This document shows, in pieces, positions 42,691-52,450 of a stretch of 64,000 nucleotides of DNA. The position numbers and the translations under genes were made by a program. Below the pieces are notes generated by a model. It was not told the origin of the DNA. It saw nothing but the letters and a program-made list of their open reading frames with translations, and made no database searches. Source of the stretch: Phycisphaerales bacterium (GTDB lineage Bacteria > Planctomycetota > Phycisphaerae > Phycisphaerales > UBA1924); assembly GCA_905339235.1 (NCBI GenBank), contig CAJPFG010000018.1, positions 124,001 through 188,000 on the forward strand, given 5' to 3'. Every line of letters begins with the position of its first letter. Within the stretch, counting starts at the first letter, position 1.

Positions 42691-44070
42691 ATGCGAAGGC
42701 CGGTTCTTGATAACTCCGGAGCGCTCGTCGCGTCGTCGTTCTCCGGGATGAACGACGCGGACATCGAGTCGTGGTTGCGCGACCTGTTTCGCGGCTTCCT
42801 TCCCCCGGGAAGCCTGCCGCGAGCCGACCGGGCGGAGGACCTTGTCGAGCAGGTGTTTCCGACGCTTCCCGCCGCGCAGCGCGATGCGATGGCGCGCGCT
42901 GTGGCTACATTCATCGATGAGTTCGCGCGATCTGATTCCTCATGGCGAAATGACTGGCAATCCCGCGTGATGCGGTTCGTGCGGCCGGCGGTCACCGATG
43001 GCCAGCATGTCCAGTGGGTCGGGCGTTCGTTGAGGGTTATCTGCCAGTCTGAAACCCGGTTTCTCCAGTCGCACACCCCGCTCTCCGACCCGGCCCCCAG
43101 GGCTCGCGAAAGTGCCGAATTGCTCAAGCAGTCAAAGAGAAGGCTGCTCGATGCCGCCATCGCGATGGCGGAACTGGAGTTGGCCGAGAATCCGGCGTTC
43201 TGGCTCAGCATCCACAGGCTGGTGCAGGATCCGGCTACGGTGATCGTGTTCCAGGCGGTCGCCGAGCACGATCCCGAGGAGGCGTTCGTCTGGCTCTCGA
43301 CACTCAAATGGAACGAGCACACCTCGCGCGCGATCCGGGCTTCGCTCGGGCACCTGGTCCAGAAGTTTGACACGCACCGGGTGGCCCGCTGCCTCGACGC
43401 GTTCCTGGACCATCATCCCGAGGCCCGCTCCGATCTGGAGTCGCTCAGCCGCACGTACGCGCTCCGTGTGCATCAGGCGCGAGTACCCTGGCCCGAGGCC
43501 CTTCGTGATTTTCTCCTCACCGGCGAACTCCCCCGGGACGCCGGGTCAGATGACTCACTCCACGGGAGACTTCGATTCCTCGCGGCAAATCGACCTGACG
43601 CGTCGGAGCACATTGAGCTTCTTTGCAACGCCGTCGAGAGCCTCTTCGCGGGGCTTGCGATGGTGAGTGAGTTGGAGGAGCGGGTGGAATCGAATGCCAG
43701 GGCGCTCGCGGTCGCCGTCCCGGCACATTTCGGCGCCAAGTGGTTGTGCGGGATAGCGCAGCGCGCCGCATCCCGGAACGACTCCGGGCGGCTGAATCGT
43801 CTGGTGGCTGATCTTGTCGCGATGGTGCAGTGCGCCGCGAGCGCCGGCCTCCCGTTCCGTGGAACCGTGAGTCTGGAAACGGCGATCACCGCATCGATCA
43901 GCGATTGGGATGAGGACGCACGCATGCGATTCACCGAGTCGTACCGCGCCGCCTCGCTCCACGCGGCGGATGGTCCCACGGCGAGCATCCGGAATGAACT
44001 TGACCAACAGGCTACCGACAGCCTTGGCGGGTTCATCGATCGTGCGATCCAGGATGAGCCACCCCCATGA
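42691..44070 (+). CDS. Second gene of the three-gene operon, helical protein, 459 aa
   Basis: A 459-residue, mostly helical protein (ADIESWLRDLFRGFLPPGSL, ARESAELLKQSKRRLLDAAI, VARCLDAFLDHHPEARSDLE) with the feel of HEAT/TPR-type scaffolds. No signal peptide, no P-loop, no known domain. The start may be ATG 42691, adjacent to the preceding stop, or the Met at 42748 (MNDADIESW). It overlaps the third gene by 4 nt (ATGA). Confidence 0.7.
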   Translation: MRRPVLDNSGALVASSFSGMNDADIESWLRDLFRGFLPPGSLPRADRAEDLVEQVFPTLPAAQRDAMARAVATFIDEFARSDSSWRNDWQSRVMRFVRPAVTDGQHVQWVGRSLRVICQSETRFLQSHTPLSDPAPRARESAELLKQSKRRLLDAAIAMAELELAENPAFWLSIHRLVQDPATVIVFQAVAEHDPEEAFVWLSTLKWNEHTSRAIRASLGHLVQKFDTHRVARCLDAFLDHHPEARSDLESLSRTYALRVHQARVPWPEALRDFLLTGELPRDAGSDDSLHGRLRFLAANRPDASEHIELLCNAVESLFAGLAMVSELEERVESNARALAVAVPAHFGAKWLCGIAQRAASRNDSGRLNRLVADLVAMVQCAASAGLPFRGTVSLETAITASISDWDEDARMRFTESYRAASLHAADGPTASIRNELDQQATDSLGGFIDRAIQDEPPP

Positions 44071-46292
44071 CCGATCCACACTCATCCCCGATCAACGCCT
44101 CGGACCATGCCCGCGCCCTGAGTGCCGCGTTGGAGGACCTGGGAGTCGGAGCAGAAAAAAAGACGCCTTTCCGGCTCTACTTTGATGTTGACGTGATTAC
44201 GCCGGTGATCTTCGGCGAGGAGCATGAGAGCGCCGCGGCCTCGACGCAAGGGGTGCTGCACGTCGTCGGAGCACTGTGGTCTGCGGGGTATATCGGACCG
44301 GTGTACCTGCTTCGCCCCCACATGATCGAACTTCACCGCCAGTTGTACAAATCGTCCAGGCATCCCCCGGACGGCTACGCGCCACGCGATGATCCGGGCC
44401 AGTTGTACGACGTGGAAATCCGGAAGTTGAAATCCTTCTCTCAACAGGGGCTCACGTTCGCGGGCGCCCAGAAGTTCCGGGAGGAACTCCAGGAACTGGC
44501 GGTGCCGACCTTCGTCAGGATCGAGTTACTTCGCCTATTCTGGAAGAGCCGACTGCGTGAACTCACGCTCGAACGCGACGGGGACCGGCCGGGGAGCCCC
44601 AAGTATCGGCTGCTGGACCTCGGGCAGCCCGGTCCGCTGTTCAAGGAAATCGAAAGCGACGAGCGGCTCCCGAGGATCCGTTCGCTCCTCGACGAGAGGC
44701 GTCCCGAGAAGACCGAGAACAACTACTACGACGCCATGGCGCTTCTCGCGATCGGACGAATGATCCGGCAGAGCGAGGAAAGCGGGACTCTGGTTCGATT
44801 CCATAGCGCTACCCGCCCCGTGCTTGAACTCTGCAGGACGGTGCCTGAAGTGGGTGCGCTCCTCGCGCCGCCTGGCGTCCAGTTCACGATCGATCATCCC
44901 AGGTGCGCGCTCCGGTCGGCACTTGCGATTCAATGGCTCGCGGTGCTTCGAAGGTTGCTGCGCGGCGACGCCTACCCCGGTCTGGTGACATACAACCTGC
45001 CGTACCTGTGGAAGCAGGCGGCGGAGATTCTCAACGCTCTGATTGCAGACCCCAGGCCGCAGCAGTCAAGCATCGCGGCACTCCGCGGTAAACTCAATCA
45101 ACTCTACAAGGGCTTGTTCCTGGAGAGCATCTGGCTGGACGAGGCGGGACCCGTTGGGCAGGAACTCTCGAAAGCCGAAGAATGGAAGCCCCTTTGGAAG
45201 TCCGCGGTCGCCCAACTTCCGAGCATCACACGCGACGTTGAATCGCGCACGAAGGAACTGGGGACCATCGTGCTGGGTGAGGCGGAGTCTCGCGGCATGG
45301 AGGACACGACACTGTTCAAGATCGAAGCGAGCATCGGGGTATCGCACAGTCGATCTCGCCTTCTGAACCGCCTCCGTTCCGTCGCAAAGAACTTCCGCGC
45401 GCCGCCCCCTGCTCACCCCTGGCACGAGTTGGCAATGGAGCGCTGGGCTCCCCAGCCCGACGGGAAACCAGAGGCCGAACTGGGCGATCTCCTCAGCCGC
45501 CTGGGCGATCCCACAACCAGAGACCTGGCGATAGACGAACTAGCCGATCGCGTGGAACAACCGGAAAACGAACCGGAAGCGTGGGCGTTTACCGCCGCAG
45601 CCCTGACCTTCGTCAGGGCCTTCGGCGTGGCGTCGAGCTTCGTCCACACGCTCGCGCGTCGCATCGGAAACCTCCCCGCGGCGATGATTCTGTTCGGTGA
45701 CGCATCATCGCTTCGCGACAGGCCCGGGGACAATGTGCTCGCGCACGAGGTCGTACGTCGAGTGCGCCAGTTTGTCCGGGACGGGAGCGTGAAAGATCGA
45801 CACTTCTGGCTCGGCTCGGCGTACACGTTCTACCTGGCGTTCCTGACCCTGAGAAATGCCTCGGAATTCGAGCCCGCCGTCGCGACAGAGAGCATCGATG
45901 CCGCGAGGAGGGCGCTGGACCTGCGCCTCAACGATGCGATCACAGCGCTCGCGGTCGATCACATCTGCTTTGTGACTATTGCCGCGGGTTTCGGACCGGC
46001 TCCCGATGACCTGCACACCAGGTTGCTGGCCTACAAGGGCACTGAGTATTGGACCTACCGTCTCCACGACACGGCGCTGTTCTGTGAGTTGTGGGAATGC
46101 GAACGCCGGCTTGGTGCCTTCCAATCGTCAGGAGTGCGAGGCTCAACCGAAGTATCCGCCCTCTCCGAGCAACTCGAGGGGCTCGCGCGGGAATACGACC
46201 GCCTGGTGGAGCAGAACCCAGGCTCGCCCGAGATCCGCGATAATGCGAAGCGGACTCGCAAGGCTGTGGAGTTGGCGAAATCGCTCATGTAG
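44067..46292 (+). CDS. Third gene of the operon: possible PIN-like domain plus helical repeats, 741 aa
   Basis: A 741-residue protein. Near the N-terminus FRLYFDVDVITPVIFGEE has acidic residues (Asp40, Asp42) ending a beta-strand, then helices with GVLHVVGALWSAG, an Arg/Glu-rich helix (REELQELAVPTFVRIELLRL), and NNYYDAMALLAIGRMI with Asp222, followed by strand LVRFHSATRP. This resembles the order of acidic positions in PIN-like nucleases, with long inserts; the fourth acidic residue is not evident. From about residue 330 the protein is helical, including TPR-like segments (SIDAARRALDLRLNDAITAL). It could be the effector of the operon. Its 3' end overlaps the convergent transferase gene by 8 nt. 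Confidence 0.65.
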   Translation: MTDPHSSPINASDHARALSAALEDLGVGAEKKTPFRLYFDVDVITPVIFGEEHESAAASTQGVLHVVGALWSAGYIGPVYLLRPHMIELHRQLYKSSRHPPDGYAPRDDPGQLYDVEIRKLKSFSQQGLTFAGAQKFREELQELAVPTFVRIELLRLFWKSRLRELTLERDGDRPGSPKYRLLDLGQPGPLFKEIESDERLPRIRSLLDERRPEKTENNYYDAMALLAIGRMIRQSEESGTLVRFHSATRPVLELCRTVPEVGALLAPPGVQFTIDHPRCALRSALAIQWLAVLRRLLRGDAYPGLVTYNLPYLWKQAAEILNALIADPRPQQSSIAALRGKLNQLYKGLFLESIWLDEAGPVGQELSKAEEWKPLWKSAVAQLPSITRDVESRTKELGTIVLGEAESRGMEDTTLFKIEASIGVSHSRSRLLNRLRSVAKNFRAPPPAHPWHELAMERWAPQPDGKPEAELGDLLSRLGDPTTRDLAIDELADRVEQPENEPEAWAFTAAALTFVRAFGVASSFVHTLARRIGNLPAAMILFGDASSLRDRPGDNVLAHEVVRRVRQFVRDGSVKDRHFWLGSAYTFYLAFLTLRNASEFEPAVATESIDAARRALDLRLNDAITALAVDHICFVTIAAGFGPAPDDLHTRLLAYKGTEYWTYRLHDTALFCELWECERRLGAFQSSGVRGSTEVSALSEQLEGLAREYDRLVEQNPGSPEIRDNAKRTRKAVELAKSLM

Positions 46293-47448
46293 TTCCGGCC
46301 CCGATCATCGCGGACATCTTCCGGGAAAACGTGTCGGCGCAGAATCGTTCGGCTTGGGCCCGGCACATGTACTCCGCCGCACGCGGGCATCGCGCCACTC
46401 CCGAAAGCAACGCCAGCGGCGTGTCGCCCAGGAACAGCGCGCCGGTGATCTCATCCAGCACGCTGTCCAGCGCGCCGCCCGCCCGCCGCGCCACCACCGG
46501 AAGTCCGCACGCCTGCGCTTCCACCGCCACGATCCCGAAGTCCTCGACTTGCGGAAACAGCAGGAGCCGAGCGCTCCTGTATTCCTCCCGCAGTGCCTCG
46601 TCCGATACCCGCCCGAGGAATCTGGTCTCGGGCCCCGCCAGCCGACGAAGTCGGCGCAACTCGGAACCCCCGCCGACGATCCGCAGTTGCGTTCCCGCCA
46701 GTTGCGCCGCACCGATAGCCAGATCCACACGCTTGTACGGCTCCAGCGCCGAGACCACCAGCCAGTGCTCGCCCCGCCGCGCTCCCGGAGGTGGGGGGGT
46801 GAAAAACTGCGTTCGCACCGGCGGAAAAACTACCTCCGCCTCGCGCCCGTAGCAGCGGCGTATTTCCTTCGCGGTATGAGTGGAGTTCGCGAGAAACCGC
46901 GTGACGTTGGCCGCGCTCGCGAGATCCCACTTCCGGAATGCCTCTCCTGCGACCCTGAGCCCCAGTCCTCTCAGCCCGCTCGAGTACTCCTCCGTTTGTG
47001 ACCACACGTACCGCGCGGGGCTGTGGCAGTAGCACACATGCGGCACACCGTCGGGCGCCCGCAGCCCCTTGATCGCCGCGGAACTCGTCGAAACTACCAG
47101 ATCGATGGCCGAGCGAGCATGTTCCTCCGCCAGGCGCCGCGACAGTTCCTCAACCGCGAGCGAATACAGCGGAAGCAGCCACCGCCGCAGCCGCGTCGAG
47201 GCCCCCGGCAGCCGACCCAGCCGCGACACCACCCGCGGCAGCGCGTCGATCGCCGGCGTCACCCCGCGGCGATCGTCGAACATCACGTACAGCCCGGCAA
47301 CCTCCCCGACCTCCGCGGCCGTTTGGGCAATCGCGTCCAGAACCCACTCCCCGCCCCGAAGCCCCACCAGCCAGTCGTGCGCCAGCACGATCCGAGGGCG
47401 CCCCGATTGCCGCGCAGCGGTCACCGACGCTTCTACACTCGCGGGCAT
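46285..47448 (-). CDS. GT4-family glycosyltransferase
   Basis: A 387-residue GT-B enzyme: RPRIVLAHDWLVGLRGGEWV at the N-terminus, CYCHSPARYVWSQTEEY in the middle, then HWLVVSALEPYKRVDLAIGA and LLFPQVEDFGIVAVEAQACG with the retaining E-x7-E motif. It resembles mannosyl/rhamnosyl transferases of polysaccharide synthesis. The ATG at 47448 shares the CATG of the divergent amidohydrolase start; GTG 47424 is an alternative that would avoid this overlap. Confidence 0.88.
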   Translation of the reverse strand: MPASVEASVTAARQSGRPRIVLAHDWLVGLRGGEWVLDAIAQTAAEVGEVAGLYVMFDDRRGVTPAIDALPRVVSRLGRLPGASTRLRRWLLPLYSLAVEELSRRLAEEHARSAIDLVVSTSSAAIKGLRAPDGVPHVCYCHSPARYVWSQTEEYSSGLRGLGLRVAGEAFRKWDLASAANVTRFLANSTHTAKEIRRCYGREAEVVFPPVRTQFFTPPPPGARRGEHWLVVSALEPYKRVDLAIGAAQLAGTQLRIVGGGSELRRLRRLAGPETRFLGRVSDEALREEYRSARLLLFPQVEDFGIVAVEAQACGLPVVARRAGGALDSVLDEITGALFLGDTPLALLSGVARCPRAAEYMCRAQAERFCADTFSRKMSAMIGAGTT

Positions 47449-48550
47449 GTCCTTCACGTTTGCCACGTCCGGCTCCCGACCTGCTTCCGCGGCCAACCGC
47501 TTCGGCGTTGATTATCACGCCGAAGCCGCCCGCCTGCCCGCACCCCCCGTTCGAATCCTCGATGCTCACGCCCACATCAACGGGGCCAAGGCTATCCCGA
47601 TCTGGCGCGAGGCCGCGGACCTCTACGGCATCGACCGCGTCTTCACCATGGTCCGCCTCTCCGACGCCCCGCTCGTGAAGGACCTCCTGGGCGACCGGGC
47701 GCGTTTTATCGCGTTCCCCGACTTCCGCGCCGACCGTGAGAAGTCCATGAAGGAAGGCTTCCTCGCCGACATCCAGGCCTTCCACGACCGTTTCGGCGCG
47801 CGGATCGTCAAACTCTGGAACGCCCCCCGCATGCGGGACTTCTTCGAAGGCCCGTCCGCCGGGGATGTCGTTCCCTTCGACAGCCCCTGGCGCATCCGCC
47901 ACGCCCAACTCGCCGAATCCCTGGGCATGATGTTCATGGTGCACGTCGCGGACCCCGACACCTGGTTCGCGACCAAGTACTCCAACGCCGCCAGGTACGG
48001 CACGAAACTCGACCAGTACCGCTCGCTCCGCGTCATGCTCGACCGCTTCAAGGGCCCGTGGATCGCGGCCCATATGGGCGGCTGGCCGGAGGACCTTGCC
48101 TTTTTGTCTTCGCTCCTGGCCGCGCACTCCAACCTCTATCTCGATACGTCCGCCACCAAGTGGGTCGTTCGCGAACTGAGCAGGCACCCGCGGGAGGCGG
48201 TGATCGAGTTCCTCACGCGCTGGCGCGGGCGGATTCTCTTCGGCTCGGACATCGTCACCACCGACGAGCACCTCACCCCTAAGACCGAGGCGCAAAAAGC
48301 CCATCCCATGGGCGACCTCGCCGACGGGCCCGAGGCCGCGTTCGATCTCTACGCCAGCCGGTACCTGGCCCTGCGGACCATGTGGGAGACGGACTACGAG
48401 GGCGAGAGCCCCATCGCAGACCCGGATCTCATGATGGTCGATCCGGCGCGGCACGACGCGATGTCCGCCCCGGCCCTGCACGGATTCGCGCTGCCCCCCG
48501 ACCTGCTGAACGATCTCTACGCCGGCGCGGTGGCAACGCTCATGGGATAA
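47447..48550 (+). CDS. Amidohydrolase family protein
   Basis: A 367-residue TIM-barrel metal hydrolase. VRILDAHAHINGA carries the H-x-H metal motif, FMVHVADPDTW and WIAAHMGGWPEDL supply further His, and RILFGSDIVTTDEHLTP the late Asp of amidohydrolase_2 proteins, which include decarboxylases and lactone hydrolases. No signal peptide is obvious. Start at the ATG of CATG, which it shares with the minus-strand start. Confidence 0.8.
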   Translation: MSFTFATSGSRPASAANRFGVDYHAEAARLPAPPVRILDAHAHINGAKAIPIWREAADLYGIDRVFTMVRLSDAPLVKDLLGDRARFIAFPDFRADREKSMKEGFLADIQAFHDRFGARIVKLWNAPRMRDFFEGPSAGDVVPFDSPWRIRHAQLAESLGMMFMVHVADPDTWFATKYSNAARYGTKLDQYRSLRVMLDRFKGPWIAAHMGGWPEDLAFLSSLLAAHSNLYLDTSATKWVVRELSRHPREAVIEFLTRWRGRILFGSDIVTTDEHLTPKTEAQKAHPMGDLADGPEAAFDLYASRYLALRTMWETDYEGESPIADPDLMMVDPARHDAMSAPALHGFALPPDLLNDLYAGAVATLMG

Positions 48551-48571
48551 CCCGGTCACAGGAGCATGCTG

Positions 48572-49561
48572 TTACGGTGCTGGCGCGACCTTGTCCGCAA
48601 ACATCAACTCCACCGCCCGCCCATACACCCGCCGCGCCAAATCCCGCCCGCCCGGCGCGCCGGCGATCGCTTCCATCATCACGCCCGAGTTCACTTCCAG
48701 CACCATCTCCCGTCCGCCGACACGCACCACGTCCACGCTCCCGAATACCAGGTTCAGCGCCGCACCCGCGCACTTCGCCAACTCCACCCGTGACCGCATC
48801 CCGGCGCTCCCCGCGTCCTCCATCAGCACGCTCGCGCCCTGCCCCAGGTTGTGCCGCCAGTTGAGCAGCCGCACCACGCCCGCCCCCGGCCGCTCGCGCA
48901 GCACGGCCGCGCCCTCCGCGCCCAAACTTCCCAGAAACCGCGACCACTCCGCCGTCATCCCGCCACGGGTTACCCGCTCCGCCAGCAGTTCCAGAACCGT
49001 TCGCGCTCCGTCGCCCGTCACGCTCGGCCGCACCTTCGAGTACGCGGCTTCGCACCGCCCCTCCAGCATCACCAGCCGCGTCTCCTCTTCGATCTCCACG
49101 AACGGCGACAGCGCCACATCGTGCCCGCGCTCGAACAACGTCAGGCACCCCGCCTCCAGTTCCAGCGCTGACCGGGCGCGGTGCACATCCCGTCCGCCCG
49201 TGCCCGTGTTGTCCTTCACCACCGCGTCCCGCCCGCACGCTTCGAAAAACTCCAACATCCCGCGCCAGTTTCCGGGGTGCTTCACGAACGGCGCCAGGTC
49301 CGGGTGCAGAAACAGCCGGTGCTCCACTCGCGCAATGCCCGCCGCCCGCAGCACCTCGCTCGTCGCCGCCTTGTCGCACGCGATCGCGTGTGTCGCCGCC
49401 GTGTTCAGATCAAACGCGTAGCCGTGCACGTACCGCACTACCCCGCCCCTCGTGAGCCGCAGGATCCACCCCTCCCCCAGACTCTCCACCGCGATCCCGC
49501 GCTCTCCCGCGAGTTCGCGGAGCAGCACCGCCAGCACGCGCTCATGGTTGCGTTCGCCCAT
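48572..49561 (-). CDS. ATP-grasp (RimK-like) ligase
   Basis: A 329-residue protein with ATP-grasp features: DAVVKDNTGTGGRDVHRAR (phosphate-binding loop), SPFVEIEEETRLVMLEGRCE, and a C-terminal REMVLEVNSGVMMEAI with the metal-binding E-x-N. Such enzymes form amide bonds from acyl phosphates. The start is ATG 49561, overlapping the stop of the kinase gene (TGATG). Coupling to a Ser/Thr kinase suggests regulated peptide or small-molecule ligation; substrate unknown. Confidence 0.85.
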   Translation of the reverse strand: MGERNHERVLAVLLRELAGERGIAVESLGEGWILRLTRGGVVRYVHGYAFDLNTAATHAIACDKAATSEVLRAAGIARVEHRLFLHPDLAPFVKHPGNWRGMLEFFEACGRDAVVKDNTGTGGRDVHRARSALELEAGCLTLFERGHDVALSPFVEIEEETRLVMLEGRCEAAYSKVRPSVTGDGARTVLELLAERVTRGGMTAEWSRFLGSLGAEGAAVLRERPGAGVVRLLNWRHNLGQGASVLMEDAGSAGMRSRVELAKCAGAALNLVFGSVDVVRVGGREMVLEVNSGVMMEAIAGAPGGRDLARRVYGRAVELMFADKVAPAP

Positions 49562-51789
49562 CACAGCCCTCGCGCCGCTCGGAACGCGCCGATCAACTCC
49601 CGCAGCCGCGCTCCCGCCGCATCCCCGTCGCGAGTCTGCTTCTCGGCGTATACCAGGTCCGCGTACTCGGCCTCGGCGCGCTGCATCCACACACTCCCGC
49701 CCGCCCCGGCCCATCGCCTCGACGCCTGCTCCGCCGACGCCAGGTGGTACGCGCGATGCCCCGTCACCACCGCCGACTCCACCGCCGAGTTTTCCCGCAG
49801 CCATTCCCCAGCGACCCGCCGCACCGCTTCGTGCATCGACACCCGCACGTGCGCCGAATCGTCCGCCTTCGCCCGCAGTTCCAGCACTCCCCGCGCCACC
49901 AGTTTCAGCACCGTCGTCCCGGTCTTGGTTTCGCGAACCGTCGTCGGCCCGCCCGTGGGGTCGTCCGTCTCCGCGTTCGGCAGCGACTCTCGCGCCCCGC
50001 CCGCCGCGCAGAGCCCCCGCACGCTTGCCGTCCCCACGAACGCCGACGCCGCCAGCAGCACCGCCAACTCTCCGGGCGGCAGCGTGTCCAGTATCCACCG
50101 GATCAGCAGCCGATGCAGCCCGTCCGCCGGCAGCATTTCCAGCCCCGACACCCCAAGCATCCGCGCCCGCTGCTCCGATCTCTCCGCGATGTCCGCCACC
50201 GCCATCGCCCCCGACAGCCCCGCGGCCAGTTCCACCGCCAGCGGCCATCCTCCCAGCCTCCGGCACAACTCCGCAATCGCCGTCGTGCTCTCCGTGCTGC
50301 TTCGGAACGATGCGTCCTGGTGCTTGAGCCGCTCCACGAACAAGCGCGCTGCATCCAGCCTCCCCTCGCCCCTCGACACCGCCTCCGGCGAGGGCGCGCT
50401 CAGGGCTCCGATCGGCAGGATCGCTTCCCCTTCCAGGCCCATCGGCGCTCTTGACGTCACGATCAGCCGCACGTTCGGACACGCCCCAAGCAGGTCAAAC
50501 GCCAGCGTCGCGCACGACGTGGGAGAGTGCTCGCACCCCGTCATCACCAGCAGCACCGGCCTGGCGGCGATTCGCCCCGCCAGCGCACTCGTCGCGCCCC
50601 CGGCTCCCCGTGCCCCCAGCGACAACGCCGCCATCATCGCCGGTAGTTCCGCCTCCGCCAGCGCCGGCAGCCGCACGCTCCACGCACCCGCCGCGACCTT
50701 GTCCCGAAGCGACGCACCCGCCGCCAGCGCCAGCGTGGCCCGCCCGGACCCCGTCGGCCCCGTGAGCGTCACAAGCCGGGAACCCGCGCTCAGCCGCGCG
50801 ATCTCCACCAGTTCCCGCTCTCGCCCGATCACCGGCTCCGCCGGCGCGGCCAAGTTTCCGCCCCCCGGCGGCCAATCGTCGTCCCCACCCGCCGTGGACA
50901 CCACCACCCGCGACACTCCGCTCTTGAGGTGCTGCCCCGACTCGTCCAGCGCCTCGCACGCCCACGCCATCTTCTCCGGCCGCTGCCGATAGTCCTTCTG
51001 CAGACACTTCCGCAGCAAGTCCACCGCCCGCGCGGGAGTCCGCGGCGGCAACCGGCTCCAATCCGGCTCCGCGTGCAAGGTCGCCGCGAGCGCATCCGCC
51101 AGCGACTCACCCGTGAAGATCGGCGTTCCCGTCAGGCATTCATACAGCACGCACCCCAGCGACCAAAGGTCTGTCTGCGCGCCCACCGCTTTGCCGCGCG
51201 CCTGCTCGGGCGACATGTACCCCGGCGTCCCGACGATCAGCCCCGGCGCCGTCCGGCGAGTGTGCGGCGCGATCGCGATGGTGGGGGTGTCCATCCGCGC
51301 CGTGCCGGTCTGCAACTCTCCGGCCATCGCGATCCCGAAGTCCAGCACCTTCACGACCCCGTCGGGCCTCAGTTTGATGTTCTCCGGCTTCAGGTCCCGG
51401 TGGATGATCCCGCGCTGGTGGGCCGCGTCGATCCCGCTCGCCACCTGCCTGCACACCCGCAGCGCCTCCTCCAACTCCATCGCTCCGCCGATCAGCCGCT
51501 CCGTCAGCGTCGGTCCCTCCACAAACTCCAGGATCAGGTATGTGCTCCCGTCCTGCTGCTCCAGCCCGTAGATCGACGCGATATTCGGATGGTTGATCGC
51601 CGCCAGCGTCCTCGCCTCGTCCTCGAACCGCGCCTTGCGATCCGCGTCCAGCGCCAAGTCCGCCGGCAACGACTTCACCGCCACCGACCGGTTCAGTTTC
51701 GTGTCCAGCGCCAGGTACACCACCCCCATGGCGCCACGACCGAGTTCCCGCTCGATCAGGTAATGCGTCACGGCCTGTGGTCCCGACAT
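49561..51789 (-). CDS. Serine/threonine protein kinase fused to a P-loop ATPase module
   Basis: A 742-residue protein starting at ATG 51789. Residues about 8-290 are a Pkn-type kinase: Gly loop LGRGAMGVVY, Lys39 in SVAVKSLP, HRDLKPENIK at 130-139, DFG at 150-152, and GTPGYMSPEQARG. After a linker, GPTGSGRATLA near residue 345 is a Walker A motif and RPVLLVMTGCEH a Walker-B-like strand; GGWPLAVELAAGLSG matches the GxP region of STAND/LuxR-associated ATPases. No transmembrane helix separates them. The STAND-like part may sense a ligand and the kinase signal it; an ATP-grasp enzyme follows with overlap. Confidence 0.9.
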   Translation of the reverse strand: MSGPQAVTHYLIERELGRGAMGVVYLALDTKLNRSVAVKSLPADLALDADRKARFEDEARTLAAINHPNIASIYGLEQQDGSTYLILEFVEGPTLTERLIGGAMELEEALRVCRQVASGIDAAHQRGIIHRDLKPENIKLRPDGVVKVLDFGIAMAGELQTGTARMDTPTIAIAPHTRRTAPGLIVGTPGYMSPEQARGKAVGAQTDLWSLGCVLYECLTGTPIFTGESLADALAATLHAEPDWSRLPPRTPARAVDLLRKCLQKDYRQRPEKMAWACEALDESGQHLKSGVSRVVVSTAGGDDDWPPGGGNLAAPAEPVIGRERELVEIARLSAGSRLVTLTGPTGSGRATLALAAGASLRDKVAAGAWSVRLPALAEAELPAMMAALSLGARGAGGATSALAGRIAARPVLLVMTGCEHSPTSCATLAFDLLGACPNVRLIVTSRAPMGLEGEAILPIGALSAPSPEAVSRGEGRLDAARLFVERLKHQDASFRSSTESTTAIAELCRRLGGWPLAVELAAGLSGAMAVADIAERSEQRARMLGVSGLEMLPADGLHRLLIRWILDTLPPGELAVLLAASAFVGTASVRGLCAAGGARESLPNAETDDPTGGPTTVRETKTGTTVLKLVARGVLELRAKADDSAHVRVSMHEAVRRVAGEWLRENSAVESAVVTGHRAYHLASAEQASRRWAGAGGSVWMQRAEAEYADLVYAEKQTRDGDAAGARLRELIGAFRAARGL

Positions 51790-51893
51790 CAACACCCCCG
51801 GGGCGCTGCCCGCGCAGAACACGCATCGTACCGGACTCGCGCCGACCCGCACCGCCAGCGCCCCGCGCCCCCACACGCGCCTCGATCTACCCT

Positions 51894-52292
51894 ATGTCCA
51901 TGGCCTCCGCCCCGACACCATCCTTCACACTCAACTGTCCGAAAGACGGCCGCGCCATGGACAAGATCGCGATCGCCGGCTTCACCATCGACCGCTGTTC
52001 CTCCTGCAACGCCCTCTGGTTCGACGCGACCGAACTCCAGAAGGCCCTCCACTCCAAAGACGCGGCCAAATCCCTCGAGCCCAGCCTCACCGGCCGCCGG
52101 CGCAACACCTCCGCCGGCCTCGCCGTCTGCCCGCGATGCAAGTCCCCGCTCATTGCCCAGGTCGATCCACGCCAGCCCCATGTCGAGATGCTCTCCTGCA
52201 CCGTCTGCGGCGGCGTGCTTCTCGACGCCGGGGAGTTCACCGACCTCAGCCGGTTCACGATTGTCGAGCGCCTGAAGGCTTTTTTCGCCTGA
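51894..52292 (+). CDS. zf-TFIIB domain protein with two zinc ribbons
   Basis: A 132-residue protein with two Cys4 ribbons: CPKDGRAMDKIAIAGFTIDR-CSSC, and CPRCKSPLIAQVDPRQPHVE-(5 residues)-CTVC. Both are followed by the Trp/Gly-x-aspartate helix of the zf-TFIIB family (ALWFDATELQ and VLLDAGEFTDLSR). Function in bacteria is unknown. The ATG at 51894 or the internal Met two codons later may start it. It is divergent from the kinase gene. Confidence 0.85.
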   Translation: MSMASAPTPSFTLNCPKDGRAMDKIAIAGFTIDRCSSCNALWFDATELQKALHSKDAAKSLEPSLTGRRRNTSAGLAVCPRCKSPLIAQVDPRQPHVEMLSCTVCGGVLLDAGEFTDLSRFTIVERLKAFFA

Positions 52293-52450
52293 TGCCCGGG
52301 ATTCCTCCGGGCATTCGACTCAACTTTCCTCTCAAAGTTGATTGCCGACCTCCCAATTCGGCGCATGCTCTCCAAGGCGAGAACTGCGCACCCGCCCCGG
52401 GGTCGGGTGTTGCCGCACGTATGCGGGTCCGCGTGCCGGGAGTGCTGCAC

